A DNA stretch of 64,000 nt from JAJDXW01 sp965243335 (GTDB lineage Bacteria > Pseudomonadota > Gammaproteobacteria > HK1), in NCBI GenBank assembly GCA_965243335.1, contig OZ251545.1, positions 1 through 64,000 of the forward strand, read 5' to 3'. Under the pieces are notes generated by a model. That model did no database searches. It was not told the origin of the DNA and saw only the letters and a program-made list of their open reading frames with translations. Position 1 is the stretch's first letter. Each line of letters begins with the position of its first letter. The translations under genes were made by a program, and so were the position numbers. Below, piece by piece: positions 8,001 through 17,713 of this stretch.

Positions 8001-9581
8001 TCACATGCCCCAGACCTGCACCGGCGTTCCGCCCTTCGATTGCTGTTGCCGACGGAACACCTTCTCCTCCCAGATCCGTCCCTCGCGCTGGTCGATGACC
8101 ACCAGATGCCCCGCTTCCGCCGCGCAGCGGTCCATGTACCCCGCGGTCTGCTCCACGCCCTCGGTGACCGTGCGCTCCAAACCGTCCCCGGCGCGCACCA
8201 CCTTGCACTCCACCACGTACTCCCGCATCCGTCCGCCCCCCGATTCCCCCGGGGGCCGGCTCTCTGGCCACATGATCAGCAGGTCCGTCCGCCCCCGGCC
8301 CAGGCCGTACTCGCGCTCGATGCGACCGCCCCCGTTCACCACCCGGTGCAGGTACGCCTGCAACAGGATCTGCGGCCACGCCTCCTCGTACAGGAACCGG
8401 TTCTTCCAATGTTCGGAGTGACGGCGGAAGAAGTCCTGGAACGCCTCCAGCAGCCGGTCCAGGTTCAGGCTGCCGTCCGCGTCCACGTACCAGGTCGCAT
8501 CCAGGTCCAGCTCTTCTTGCAGGATCCAGCCGAGCTCGCGCGGCACGACCTCGGCGTAGATGGGGTTGGCAATGCGCACCGGCTTGTCCCGAGCGATGAG
8601 GCCGAGGTCGCGCACGTACTCGACGTCGCGCTCGGTCGCGCGCCGTTCGTCCACGCCGCTGAGCATCGGCTCGACCACCCGCCGCACGCGGTCTTCACGG
8701 AGCTTGTCGGCCAACTGGTCGAGATGCGTCACCCGGCGCACGATGAGCGCCTCGCGCGCCTCGGCGACGTCGTCCGCGGTCACCGCGCGGGTGCGGTCGC
8801 GTCCGGCCTTGCGCCTGAAGCAGGTCTCATACGCCAGCGCGTTGACCAGCCATGGCTGGCCGAGGGTCTGGGTCCAGATCGCCTTCCGGGCATCGTCCGT
8901 GAACGCCTGCCCGGTCTCCCCGGTGTGCTGGCCGAGGAGGGCCAACGTCTCCTCCTGGGTGAAGTCCCCCATCCGCAGCGACTCCGCCACGATGTTGAAC
9001 GGGCTGCTGGTGGACCGGATGCGGTAGTCGCGCACGTCGCGCAGCCCGCACAGCACCACGCTTTGCGGAAAGGCCCCCGGGCGCATAGGGTAGCCCCCGC
9101 GTAGCTGCTGCAAGGTCGAGAGCAGCGGGTCGCCCTGGAGGGTGTCGATCTCGTCGATGAGCAGCACCAGCGGCTTCGGCGATGCCTCCGACCACAGCTT
9201 CAGGGTCTCGCCCAACGCCTCGTTCGGGCCGACCTCGGCGAGGATGCCGGACCATGCCTTGGCCGGAAACTCGCCGCCCAACGCCGACCGCGCCCGCGAG
9301 CTGAGTCCGGCAAGCACCGTGCGCATCGCCTCCCCTACGTCGTCGCGGGCGGTGCGCGCGGTCTCGACGGTGGTGTACACGCAGGCGTAGCCCTGCCCGT
9401 TGAGGAGGTCGCAGAGCGCGAGCAGGGCGGAGGTCTTGCCGGTCTGGCGCGGGGCGTGAAGCACGAAGTACTTCTCGTCCCGGACGAGCGCCAGCACCTC
9501 GTCGAGGTCGAAGCGTTCGAGCGGCGGGATGCAGTAGTGCTTGTCGGGCTTGACGGGGCCGGCAGTGTTGAAGAAGCGCAT
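8001..9581 (-). CDS. AAA-like ATPase with C-terminal PD-(D/E)XK nuclease-like domain
   Basis: 526 residues from ATG 9581 (AAGGAA upstream). Walker A is APRQTGKTS at residues 43-51 and Walker B is LVLLIDEIDTL near 127-137. A sensor-type segment, SSPFNIVAESLRMGDFT, follows near 200. A winged-helix-like part comes next, then a C-terminal domain with TDLLIMWP and EYVVECKV, which fit the D...ExK core of PD-(D/E)XK nucleases. This AAA-plus-nuclease layout is known from a widespread mobile and defence-associated protein family. It stands alone, flanked by repeats on both sides, between the PIN pair and the DUF1156 methylase. Nuclease activity is inferred from the motif alone. Confidence 0.85.
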   Translation of the reverse strand: MRFFNTAGPVKPDKHYCIPPLERFDLDEVLALVRDEKYFVLHAPRQTGKTSALLALCDLLNGQGYACVYTTVETARTARDDVGEAMRTVLAGLSSRARSALGGEFPAKAWSGILAEVGPNEALGETLKLWSEASPKPLVLLIDEIDTLQGDPLLSTLQQLRGGYPMRPGAFPQSVVLCGLRDVRDYRIRSTSSPFNIVAESLRMGDFTQEETLALLGQHTGETGQAFTDDARKAIWTQTLGQPWLVNALAYETCFRRKAGRDRTRAVTADDVAEAREALIVRRVTHLDQLADKLREDRVRRVVEPMLSGVDERRATERDVEYVRDLGLIARDKPVRIANPIYAEVVPRELGWILQEELDLDATWYVDADGSLNLDRLLEAFQDFFRRHSEHWKNRFLYEEAWPQILLQAYLHRVVNGGGRIEREYGLGRGRTDLLIMWPESRPPGESGGGRMREYVVECKVVRAGDGLERTVTEGVEQTAGYMDRCAAEAGHLVVIDQREGRIWEEKVFRRQQQSKGGTPVQVWGM

Positions 9582-10198
9582 GGCTCGGTTCCTTGGCTTC
9601 CATCGGCGGGGCCTTCGCGGACCTGCCGATGGACTCGTTGCAGGCCGCCACGAGTATGACCGCCATCGCACGGCGGCGCATCGCCGCCTCCCTCGTCGTC
9701 CCGGCCGGTCAAGGGCGACGGCGTCCTGGGAACGGCGCGTCCTGCGGACGCGGGCGTCTCGCCCGCCCTGGTCGCTCCCGTGCGTCTCGCTCCTGTGCGG
9801 GCGTCCCGCCCGCCCTGGCCGCTCCCGCGCCCTCGGAGCCGTCATTCCCGCGGAAGCGGGAATCCATCTGTCCCGGGAACGCGGGCGTCCCTGGATTCCC
9901 GCTTTCGCGGGAACGACAGCCGAGAGGCGCCCTTGGGAACGCGGGCGTCCCCCCCGCATTTTCATGTCCGGGGCCTCACTCCTCTGCGGGCGTCCCGCCC
10001 GCCCTGGCCGCTCCCGCGCCCTCGGAGCCGCCATTCCCGCGAAGGCGGGAATCCATGTGTCCCGGGAACGCGGGCGTCCCTGGATTCCCGCTTTCGCGGG
10101 AATGACAGCCGAGAGACGCCCGCGTTCCCAGGAGGCCCGTATCTGCCGACACGCCGTTCCCAGGATGCCCGTTCCCCGCATTGCACATGCCTCTTCCA
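9582..10198. repeat. Repeat-dense intergenic block with a ~188-bp tandem unit
   Basis: Two copies of a unit of about 137 bp (9791-9927 and 9979-10115, period about 188) each contain GCGGGCGTCCCGCCCGCCC, an ATTCCCGC-GAA-GCGGGAATCC palindrome and a second inverted palindrome. Extra half-palindromes lie at 9720-9770 and 10115-10165. No gene is supported. It separates the DUF1156 methylase gene from the next minus-strand gene by more than 600 bp, so co-transcription across it is doubtful. Confidence 0.8.
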
Positions 10199-13100
10199 TT
10201 ATCCGGGGCGGGGATCCAGGCGCAAAGGGCGCTGCGGGTCGCGGGCGGCGGCGTCCGCCGACCGCAGGTGGTTCTGGATGGACTCGAGGATCGAGCGCTC
10301 CTCGGAGCCGCGCTCCGCCAGCTCCAGCACCGCTTGCGCGAGGCGGGCGAAGAGCTCGTGGCGCCCCAGGCCGCGCCGCTCCAGGTAATCGTCCACCCGC
10401 CGCCGGTCCCCGGCCTTCCAGAGCTGCATCAGCTTGTGGAGGCAGTCGATCAGCGGGGGCGGGGCGCCGTCCGACGACGGCTCGCCCAGGCTCCGGCCCC
10501 GGCGCTGGCTCCACGCCTTGAGCCGCACCTCGCCGCCCCCGGCCCCGCCGCCACCCCCGGCGGCCGAGGCTGCCTCCCCGGCTCCGCCTCCGACCTCGCC
10601 GCCACCTCTGGCGGCCGAGGCTGCTTCACCGCCTCCGCCCCCGGCCCCGCCGCCACCCCCGGCGGCCGAGACTGCCTCCCCGCCCCCGGCCCCACCTCCG
10701 CCTCCGGCGGCCGGGGCCGCCTCCCCGTCCCCGGCCCTTTCCCCTGCCTCGTCCTCGGCCTCGTCCCCCGCGGGCGCGCGCCGGCCGCCGCGAACGAGCA
10801 GGTCCAGCCGGCCCGCGAGGTCCGAATCCGAGAGGTTGCACGAGAGCGCGTAGAGGATGCTGGCCCCGCCGGCGGCCGGATGCAGGCCGAAGTCGTTGCG
10901 GTGCAGCAGGTAGCAGGTCGTCACGTCGTCCAGCTCGTCCGCGGCGCCGCCCTCCGGGTCGAGCAGGCGGCTGACGACGAAGCCCACCACCATGCGCCGC
11001 ACGTGGCGCAGGAAATCGGCCACCGCGAGCTGCCGGCCCGGCGTATCGGTGATCTTCACCACCGGATGGCGGCTGTACGCCTCCAGCGCGGGGCCGGTCG
11101 CGGCCCAGACGAAGTCCGGCCCGCGGATCCCCGCGTCCCAGAACTCCCGGAGCCGTTCGACGACGTTCCGCCGCATCTCCTCCAGCACCCGCCGATCCCA
11201 GCCCGCGCGGGCGGCGGCCGGCCGCTTCTTGCAGACGATCCAGATCGAGGAGGCGAGGGCGGCGGACGAGAGCGACCGCCGCCGGGTCTCCCTCTCGGTG
11301 CGGATGGGCCAGGAGCCCACCACCACGAAGCCGGCCCGGATGAGCGCGGAGACCAGGGTCTCCCAAGCGTCCGGCTGCTTGTTGGCGAAGACGACGACCA
11401 GCCGCCCGCCCTCCCGGAGCGCCGCATGGAACCGGCCGAAGGCGCGCGCCATCCCGTCTTCGTAGCTCTGCTTCGAGGCGGAGCGGTCGCCGCCGAAGCG
11501 GCTCGCGTCGTCGATCAGCTCCCCGTCGCCCTCGTCCGGATTCCACTTGGGGCCGAGCGCGCCCGCGAACGCGGCGTCCGTCTCCGGCGACAGCCCGTGC
11601 AGCGCCCGGCGCAGCCAGACGTGGAAGAAGTCCATGAGGTCCGAGTAGGGGATGGCGTCGTAGTAGGGCGGGTCGGTGCAGATGAGGTCGACCTCCTCGT
11701 GCCGGAGGGTGATCGCGCTCGCGCGGGCGACCGTCGGCGCGGGCGACCTCTCGGCGGCGGCGACCGTGTGGTCGAAGCAGCGCGCCACCCACTCCAGCAT
11801 CGCGGAGAAGCCTCCCGACGTCTCCGAGAGGGGGTCCACCTCGCAGTAGTCCCAGACGATCGGGAGCGCGAAAAGGGCGAACGTGTCGCGGATCAGCTCC
11901 CTGCCGTTGTTCCATGAGCAGACGGAACTGCTGTAGCCGGCGAGCTTGCCGAAGCTCAGGGAGAGGGCGGCCGTCAGGGCCTCGGACCAGTCCTCCGGGT
12001 AGCCGCCCATCTCGTCCCGGGCGCGGCGGATCTGCCGGACGATTGCGCCCAGCGCGAGGAGCTGCCGGTCGCTGAACAGGCTGCCCCAGGTGGTGAAGCC
12101 GTAGCCGTCTACCGAGAAGGCTCGGGACGCCCCGATGCCGGCCTTGGGCGTCGGCTCGCGGGGCAGGCCGAAGGGGATCTCCGTGTAGAGGTCTTCGAGC
12201 GTCTCCGGCGGGACCATCGCCGCCTCGACCTCCTCCTTGCGCGGCAGCCGGTACTCCTTGCCCTCCTGCCCGTCCACCACCACCGCCGTCATGCGCGCGC
12301 CGAGCCTCCCCGCCCGCCCTTGCGCCCGCAGGTCCCGCATGGTCGCGATGGCGCCGCAGCACGGGCAGCGGGCGCCGCTTCGGCTCATGGTTCCGGTGCC
12401 GAGGCGGTCGTCGGCGCTGGCGCTGGCGCGGGCGGCGGCGGCGCTCCCCGGCTCCTCCTCCCGCTCCAGCGCGAAGTCCACCCCGCTCCCGTCGTCGCGC
12501 GGGGCCATCGCGAGCCGCACCCGCTTGCCGCCGCGCTTGCAGAGCCAGAGGGTCTTCAGGAGCGGGACCTCGGCCCGGCAGCCCCCGCACTCGGCGGTGC
12601 GCGCCCAGAGGTAGGCCACCGTCGGCTTGGCGACCCAGCGCGGGCTGCGGGGGTCCTCCAGGGAGAGGGGGTCCAGCGCCGCGTTGAGCGCCGCCGCGGA
12701 CACCCTTCCGTGCGCGTCCGGTGCGAGGAGCGCCGGCGGGCGCGGCGGGAAGCGCTTCGGCGGCAGCGGGGGGGCCTGGCCGCGGCGGCCCTTGCGCCCG
12801 ACCGGCTCGAACTCCGCCCAGGTCGGATAGCGCGCGGCCAGCTCCCGGCGCGCGCCCGCCAGCACCCGCCGCCCCCAGGCGCGGAGATGCCACGGAAAGC
12901 CCGCGCTCGACTCCGGCGGGTCGACGTCGAAGGAAGTCTGCTGCGCGGGCGCCCCGTCGCCGTGCCCGAGCCGCGCGAGGTGGGCCCGGAGGTCGCCCGC
13001 TCTCCTGATCCCCTGCGCCTTCAGGAACGCCTCGGCGAACGCCCGGTCCCGCAGGGAGGGGGCCGGGAGGGGGCGGGTCTTGCCCGCCATGCGATGCGGG

Positions 13101-13582
13101 TAGTGCAGGGTGCAGCGCAGGATGAACCACGCGACGGGGTTGATGTCCGACGCGGCGGCCTCGCACCCGAGCCGCATGGCCTCCAGGGGGATGGCCCCGC
13201 CCCCCGCGAAGGGGTCGAGGACCCGGGGCGCGCGCCCGCCGAACGCCGCGCGGACCTCCTCCCGAAGCCGCGCCAGCTCGGGGGAGGACTCGCGCCCCCA
13301 ATGGAGGACCCCGCCGGTCGTCTCCTCCTTCTCCCCCCGCCCGGTCGCCTTCCTGGCGACGTGCCCGCCGATCCGATGCAGCAGCTCCCGGCGGCCGTCG
13401 CCTCCGGGGTCGTCGAGCAGGGTCGCCAGCAGCACCGCCCGGCTCGCGGCGAGCGGCCGCCGCGCCGGCCAGACGTGCAGGGTGGAGACGTGCCCGTGGC
13501 GCACGTTCTTCTCGTGGACGGAGTCGATGGAGACTTGCTTGAGCGGAAACCCCGCCTCGATGAGTCGATGATCAGATGCCAT
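10199..13582 (-). CDS. DUF1156 adenine-specific DNA methylase with zinc ribbon
   Basis: 1,127 residues from ATG 13582. The N-terminal segment (WPARRPLAASRA) is the DUF1156 signature. Motif I for S-adenosylmethionine is VLDPFAGGGA at 121-130, and catalytic motif IV is DPPY at 637-640. Cys pairs at 332/335 and 406/409 form a putative zinc ribbon inserted in the target-recognition region. This is the COG1743 type and should methylate adenine in host DNA. Near residues 960-1030 there is a long Gly/Ala/Glu-rich repeat tract unlike the rest of the protein. The gene starts 9 bases after the preceding methyltransferase stop, so they are likely co-transcribed. Its last 20 codons lie in a segment also found at 25645-25705. 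Confidence 0.9.
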   Translation of the reverse strand: MASDHRLIEAGFPLKQVSIDSVHEKNVRHGHVSTLHVWPARRPLAASRAVLLATLLDDPGGDGRRELLHRIGGHVARKATGRGEKEETTGGVLHWGRESSPELARLREEVRAAFGGRAPRVLDPFAGGGAIPLEAMRLGCEAAASDINPVAWFILRCTLHYPHRMAGKTRPLPAPSLRDRAFAEAFLKAQGIRRAGDLRAHLARLGHGDGAPAQQTSFDVDPPESSAGFPWHLRAWGRRVLAGARRELAARYPTWAEFEPVGRKGRRGQAPPLPPKRFPPRPPALLAPDAHGRVSAAALNAALDPLSLEDPRSPRWVAKPTVAYLWARTAECGGCRAEVPLLKTLWLCKRGGKRVRLAMAPRDDGSGVDFALEREEEPGSAAAARASASADDRLGTGTMSRSGARCPCCGAIATMRDLRAQGRAGRLGARMTAVVVDGQEGKEYRLPRKEEVEAAMVPPETLEDLYTEIPFGLPREPTPKAGIGASRAFSVDGYGFTTWGSLFSDRQLLALGAIVRQIRRARDEMGGYPEDWSEALTAALSLSFGKLAGYSSSVCSWNNGRELIRDTFALFALPIVWDYCEVDPLSETSGGFSAMLEWVARCFDHTVAAAERSPAPTVARASAITLRHEEVDLICTDPPYYDAIPYSDLMDFFHVWLRRALHGLSPETDAAFAGALGPKWNPDEGDGELIDDASRFGGDRSASKQSYEDGMARAFGRFHAALREGGRLVVVFANKQPDAWETLVSALIRAGFVVVGSWPIRTERETRRRSLSSAALASSIWIVCKKRPAAARAGWDRRVLEEMRRNVVERLREFWDAGIRGPDFVWAATGPALEAYSRHPVVKITDTPGRQLAVADFLRHVRRMVVGFVVSRLLDPEGGAADELDDVTTCYLLHRNDFGLHPAAGGASILYALSCNLSDSDLAGRLDLLVRGGRRAPAGDEAEDEAGERAGDGEAAPAAGGGGGAGGGEAVSAAGGGGGAGGGGGEAASAARGGGEVGGGAGEAASAAGGGGGAGGGEVRLKAWSQRRGRSLGEPSSDGAPPPLIDCLHKLMQLWKAGDRRRVDDYLERRGLGRHELFARLAQAVLELAERGSEERSILESIQNHLRSADAAARDPQRPLRLDPRPG
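10500..10760. repeat. G+C microrepeat inside the DUF1156 methylase gene
   Basis: Imperfect repeats of about 60 bp built on GCCGCCACC-like and CGGCGGCCGAG-like units encode the alternating Gly-rich and E-A-A-S-A-A blocks on the minus strand. Four blocks are visible, differing in Gly-run length, which suggests expansion by slippage. The tract is in a non-catalytic C-terminal part. Confidence 0.7.
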
Positions 13583-13591
13583 GCAGAATCG

Positions 13592-14779
13592 CTACGCAGG
13601 AACAAAGGTCAGAATGGTCTCTGTTCTCAAACGCTTGCCAAGCGGTGTCTCGGTCGTTTTCGGAATTGGCAAATAACGACTCTTTACGGGAAGCTCGCGC
13701 TCAGATTTATCGCATAGCCGGAGACCAACCATCTCGGCTGCCTTTCGAACCCCTTCCGAATTCCGAATAAAAACGCCTTTCAAACAACAATCTCCGATCA
13801 CGATACTTGCCTGACCGGTAGGTTTCAACACTCGTGCAATCTCCAACAAGAAACGATGAATATCCCCGGCATACCGAGCAATCATCGCCGCATGGCGGGA
13901 CGGGAGATCAGCGACCGGAGCCATGACTCCTTGGATGTCCATATATGAATTTTGGAAAATATCGGGGCCACGCTCAGCCCCTACACTGTTCGATCTAATT
14001 TTACGCAAATCCACCAACTGATAACCTAGCCAGACGAGTGCTAACCGATGTCCGCGCATGTAATCGATTGCGTTCAGGTACGGTGGCGAAGTCAGAACCG
14101 CATCGATACATCCAGATTTAACAGCATCAAGATTTCGAGCGTCACCAATCCGTGCTACTATCCCTCCGGGTGGTGGATATTTTTCAAGAATTCTTGCAAT
14201 CTGATGAACAGATCGCTCGAATGCAGGAAAGACTTCAAAATCGGATTTGTTAGCGACTTTATGAGGTCTACTGTGAGATACATCCCGAGCAAGAGATGCT
14301 CCGCGCTCCTTCGTTATAATAATTCTGCTAAGCGCCAGACGGAGTGTATCCATAGCAGCCGAGTTGCATACTCCTCGAGAATCCATATCCTTCAACACAT
14401 AAGCGAGACGGCGTAGATCGGATTGCTGAGAGTCGGCAAACCAACGATCAACAAATTTATGAGTCTCGTCGTCTTCATCAATCCATGGAAGTATTACGTG
14501 ATCAGGTAGTGTCGTGACCTTCTTCATAAGAACCTCCGAGAGCTCTATCATTCGAGAAGGCTCAATCGGTGTCGTTGCGACCTTGGTCATCAGAATTGCC
14601 AGGGGATCCATATCAAACCCCATCGCTTCGTGACCTAGTATCGCGGCATTACGCACCACAGTCCCGGATCCCACCATTGGATCAAGCACGGTGCTATTTG
14701 GCTCCAGTTCCCGGAGCTTCGCTATAGCTAACTCAGGAGCCATGCGTGCAGGAAAAGGGTGAAGGGATCTAGCCATCAC
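13592..14779 (-). CDS. DNA methyltransferase (TSPPY type), partner of the GHKL ATPase
   Basis: About 395 residues. The start is GTG 14779 or ATG 14776, both within the preceding stop. The N-terminus has HPFPARMAPELA, common in beta-type DNA methylases, then motif I VLDPMVGSGT and a nucleotide-binding GFDMDPLA. Catalytic motif IV is TSPPYLNAIDYMRG. The S/T-P-P-Y form suggests cytosine-N4 or adenine-N6 modification. The coding DNA is visibly richer in A+T than the surrounding genes, like its upstream partner, pointing to joint acquisition. Coupled to a GHKL/nuclease gene, it probably protects host DNA from that protein. Confidence 0.85.
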   Translation of the reverse strand: MMARSLHPFPARMAPELAIAKLRELEPNSTVLDPMVGSGTVVRNAAILGHEAMGFDMDPLAILMTKVATTPIEPSRMIELSEVLMKKVTTLPDHVILPWIDEDDETHKFVDRWFADSQQSDLRRLAYVLKDMDSRGVCNSAAMDTLRLALSRIIITKERGASLARDVSHSRPHKVANKSDFEVFPAFERSVHQIARILEKYPPPGGIVARIGDARNLDAVKSGCIDAVLTSPPYLNAIDYMRGHRLALVWLGYQLVDLRKIRSNSVGAERGPDIFQNSYMDIQGVMAPVADLPSRHAAMIARYAGDIHRFLLEIARVLKPTGQASIVIGDCCLKGVFIRNSEGVRKAAEMVGLRLCDKSERELPVKSRYLPIPKTTETPLGKRLRTETILTFVPA

Positions 14780-17496
14780 TCATTCACCTCATCGGATGAG
14801 CTACTGTCAGAGTGCTCGTCATCATGAAGATTATCAAGTTGTATTTCGATTGCCGCCTTGATTCTTTCAATACTGGCATTTACAACTATCTTGTCATCTT
14901 CTACACCAATGAGATCTGGAACCAAAATCGCCAACCCTTTTGCAAGAGAAAGAACGGCTGCACTTTCTACAATTTTGTCTTGTTCCCTGTCACAAACATA
15001 AACAAATGTCGCTGCTGGAATCGCATCGGGAATTTTTCCCTTCATATCTTCAAGTGCTGTCAGAAATACATCGAGTGTCAAGATGCGATTTTCTTTTAAT
15101 TGACTTCCAAGATCCCGTACCCAGTTAGACACCTCATCAGGACGGAACAGTCCGAAGACTTCTCTAAGTGTTATAAGATCGATGGCACCGAACCGAACTG
15201 TGTACTCCAAAAGCATGCCCAAATCTGCGGCCGTCATCGGGGTAATTTTTGCTTCTGTACAACGATTACCGATAGCATCACCCGAAAAACCTGGAGCTAC
15301 AACAAGTGCGTGATCTGCTTGGTATTTTCTCCGATGTTCGGTCATTGCTGCCAAGTCGATATTGCCAGTCTTGGCGACATCGTGTTTTGAAGACTTAGCG
15401 TCAAAGGTAAATTTGTATAGGGGAGGCTGCTTATCCTGTTTGGTCCGCTGCTTCGTAGGATAAGTATATGCGCTGGCAACGCCTTCCGGCTCTCCCGATT
15501 TGGCGAGATCCTTGACTTCGAATCCGAGGTAACGCAAGGCGTCAGAAAGCACAGCCTCAAACTTTCTGCTATTTGCACTATCATATTGAACCTGTTTCAG
15601 GAGCTTGGTGATGTGTATTCCAGATTCCCGTCTCTGCAACGCCTTGAATTGCAGTAACCGATCACGATATTTTCTTATGTCTTGAAGAACTTTCGGTTCA
15701 ACTCCTAGATGAAGTACATAAACGTCGGTCAAAAAATTCACCATCGCAATGGTTCTGAGAAGTTCCTTCTCTGCTTTGGTTCGTGAGTATTCCAAAACGA
15801 ACGGATGATTACGGTTTACGATCATCGACCTGTCTTCCAGTCGATACTTGACGAAACTATCATCGTCTACTTGGCCATAACGAATGTCATCAAGTGCACT
15901 TCCTATGTTTTCCGCCGTATCCTTTCGCCACTCTTCGCTTTTGTTTTTTCGATCTTCAACACCGGATTCGTCGAACAAACCCGGAAGCGGCGACTGAGAG
16001 TTCAGAGTTTCTGCAACAATATTTTGCAAGGGTTTCAGAGAAATAACACCAAGCGATTTCACCAGTATATCTCCACCATGGGGTAACCCGCTATTGTCAT
16101 CGTCATCGTACAGTTGACGAGCTGTATTGAATGCCTTACGCAGAAAAGCTCGGAAAATCACAATCTCTCTGCGCTCGGTGAACTGTTCCCGATTAGTGGT
16201 CAGATAATCGTTCAAACCATCGGCGCGAATTGTCATTCGGAAACGAGCCCAAGCGGCATGATTGAGATTGGTTTCACCAAAACTGATATCTTGCTGATTT
16301 ACGACTCGACCAAGAACATTAACGTGGAAACCATTTGATGCGCCACGCTCGTCACTCTTCCCCCCGCTAATCCGGTCTTTGAATAGCTGAATTTGTCCCG
16401 TAACCTTGCCAATACAGGGTATCTCCATATGCGGCCAAGGTTGATCATGTGCTGCTATGGGAATTATGGTGGTCTTGTCTCCAGTGCCGGACGCGGTCAA
16501 GAGATCACTTTCAGTCGTTGTACTTTCGTCCTCTTCCTCGTCACTTTCATCTATTTCTATACTTGAGATTTCCAGCTCGGGGCCAATTGTCCACTCCTTT
16601 TCCTTCTCAAAATCTAGTTTAGATGAGGAGAGTACGTCTCCGTTAAGGACGATCGCCATTTCACTACCAATAGGCAAAGCGGATCGAAGCATTCGACGCA
16701 GAAATCCGATTTTGAGATTCCGACCTGTCGGCTTGAGGGCAGAAAGGATTACTAGAGTCCATGTATTTTCAAAATTCCTGTTGAGTGTTGCCTTCGGCGC
16801 ACGAAATTCGTCTTCAGCCGATATGTCGTCGGGTTTTGGGAAATTCTGATCAATTACTTCCAACAATTGTTCGCCACCGTCCACGTGTTGCAGTGCATTC
16901 TTGACTTGTTCTTCATCAACCTTGAAGAGAGGTAGCTTCACTTGGCTCATAAGCTTCTCTTGTTCCTCTCCATGGTCAGGAACGGCCTTGGAGTAGTCCA
17001 TCGTGACACGATGAATGATCCCGTCATTGGCCTTGCAGATATAAGTCAATTTGCTGGCCAAAACGTAGGTCGCCAGCTTTCCTATACCGAATTTCCCAAT
17101 GACAGGCCGACCATAGAGCTCAGGGGTGTCTCTCTTGGTGGAAAATGCCATTTTCCATAGAAGTTTGAGACCTTCGATATTCATGGATGCGCCATTATCA
17201 AGCACGCACATCGTCGCGTTGTCCCCTGTTAGATTTTCAGAAATCCGAATGTCGACACGGTCAGCGCCTGCATCCCAACTGTTGGAGACGAGCTCTTCAA
17301 ATGCCTTTTGTGGTGACGAATATAGACTCTCACTGAAATGTTCGAGAAACCGTGTGCTTATTTCAACAGATATTTCTTCATTTTCAAGCCTGTGCCCAAT
17401 TGTTTCAGGCGTACTGACGCTTTGCTCGCGGCCCACCACGTTGTGGTCAGACGTGCCCGCCTCGTGCGATCCCAAACCACCCTCACCTGCCGTCAT
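14776..17496 (-). CDS. GHKL (HSP90/MutL/MORC-like) ATPase with C-terminal nuclease-like domain
   Basis: 906 residues. The Bergerat ATP-binding fold is shown by the N box (FEELVSNSWDAGADRV, residues 66-81), a LDNGASM loop and VIGKFGIGKLATYV. The middle part is long and acidic. Near residues 640-730, ALRYLGFEVKDL followed by KFTFDAKSSK fits a PD-(D/E)XK-type restriction nuclease core. MORC/MutL-like ATPases paired with nucleases and methylases are known as predicted restriction-modification systems. The start overlaps the small gene upstream by 4 bp and the stop overlaps the methyltransferase start. Its DNA is clearly AT-richer than the flanks, a sign of recent transfer. Confidence 0.85.
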   Translation of the reverse strand: MTAGEGGLGSHEAGTSDHNVVGREQSVSTPETIGHRLENEEISVEISTRFLEHFSESLYSSPQKAFEELVSNSWDAGADRVDIRISENLTGDNATMCVLDNGASMNIEGLKLLWKMAFSTKRDTPELYGRPVIGKFGIGKLATYVLASKLTYICKANDGIIHRVTMDYSKAVPDHGEEQEKLMSQVKLPLFKVDEEQVKNALQHVDGGEQLLEVIDQNFPKPDDISAEDEFRAPKATLNRNFENTWTLVILSALKPTGRNLKIGFLRRMLRSALPIGSEMAIVLNGDVLSSSKLDFEKEKEWTIGPELEISSIEIDESDEEEDESTTTESDLLTASGTGDKTTIIPIAAHDQPWPHMEIPCIGKVTGQIQLFKDRISGGKSDERGASNGFHVNVLGRVVNQQDISFGETNLNHAAWARFRMTIRADGLNDYLTTNREQFTERREIVIFRAFLRKAFNTARQLYDDDDNSGLPHGGDILVKSLGVISLKPLQNIVAETLNSQSPLPGLFDESGVEDRKNKSEEWRKDTAENIGSALDDIRYGQVDDDSFVKYRLEDRSMIVNRNHPFVLEYSRTKAEKELLRTIAMVNFLTDVYVLHLGVEPKVLQDIRKYRDRLLQFKALQRRESGIHITKLLKQVQYDSANSRKFEAVLSDALRYLGFEVKDLAKSGEPEGVASAYTYPTKQRTKQDKQPPLYKFTFDAKSSKHDVAKTGNIDLAAMTEHRRKYQADHALVVAPGFSGDAIGNRCTEAKITPMTAADLGMLLEYTVRFGAIDLITLREVFGLFRPDEVSNWVRDLGSQLKENRILTLDVFLTALEDMKGKIPDAIPAATFVYVCDREQDKIVESAAVLSLAKGLAILVPDLIGVEDDKIVVNASIERIKAAIEIQLDNLHDDEHSDSSSSDEVNE

Positions 17497-17711
17497 GTCT
17501 CATCACCGTCGATGTTTAGCCCTTGCATCAGGTACTCCCGACCCGGCTTCTCCCAGACGATCTCTCCGTCCTTGAACACCACCACCGCCCGCCCGGCCGC
17601 CGCAGCCTCCCGGCGGACGCGCTCGGCGGCTCGGCGCAAGGCCGCGTCAGCGCCCGCAAGGTCGGGATCGTCTCCACGTTCTCCTTGCCACGTTCGATCG
17701 TGCGCGCTCAC
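17493..17711 (-). CDS. Small partner of the zeta-like kinase (72 aa)
   Basis: Start GTG 17711 is favoured because AAGGAGG of the preceding gene end lies just upstream. An N-terminal Ala/Arg-rich helix (AALRRAAERVRREAAAAGR) is followed by a short strand pair, AVVVFKDGEIVWEKPG. Small proteins of this pattern regularly sit next to zeta-type kinases and may serve as antitoxin. The gene begins 2 bases after the kinase stop and overlaps the GHKL gene start by 4 bp. Thus it links the toxin-like unit to the restriction-like pair. Confidence 0.75.
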   Translation of the reverse strand: MSAHDRTWQGERGDDPDLAGADAALRRAAERVRREAAAAGRAVVVFKDGEIVWEKPGREYLMQGLNIDGDET

Positions 17712-17713
17712 CG

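Noticed and set aside
9780..10120. CRISPR-like array of short palindromic repeats
   Set aside because: Only two long units with a period near 188 bp, no regular short repeat and unique-spacer pattern, and no Cas genes nearby.
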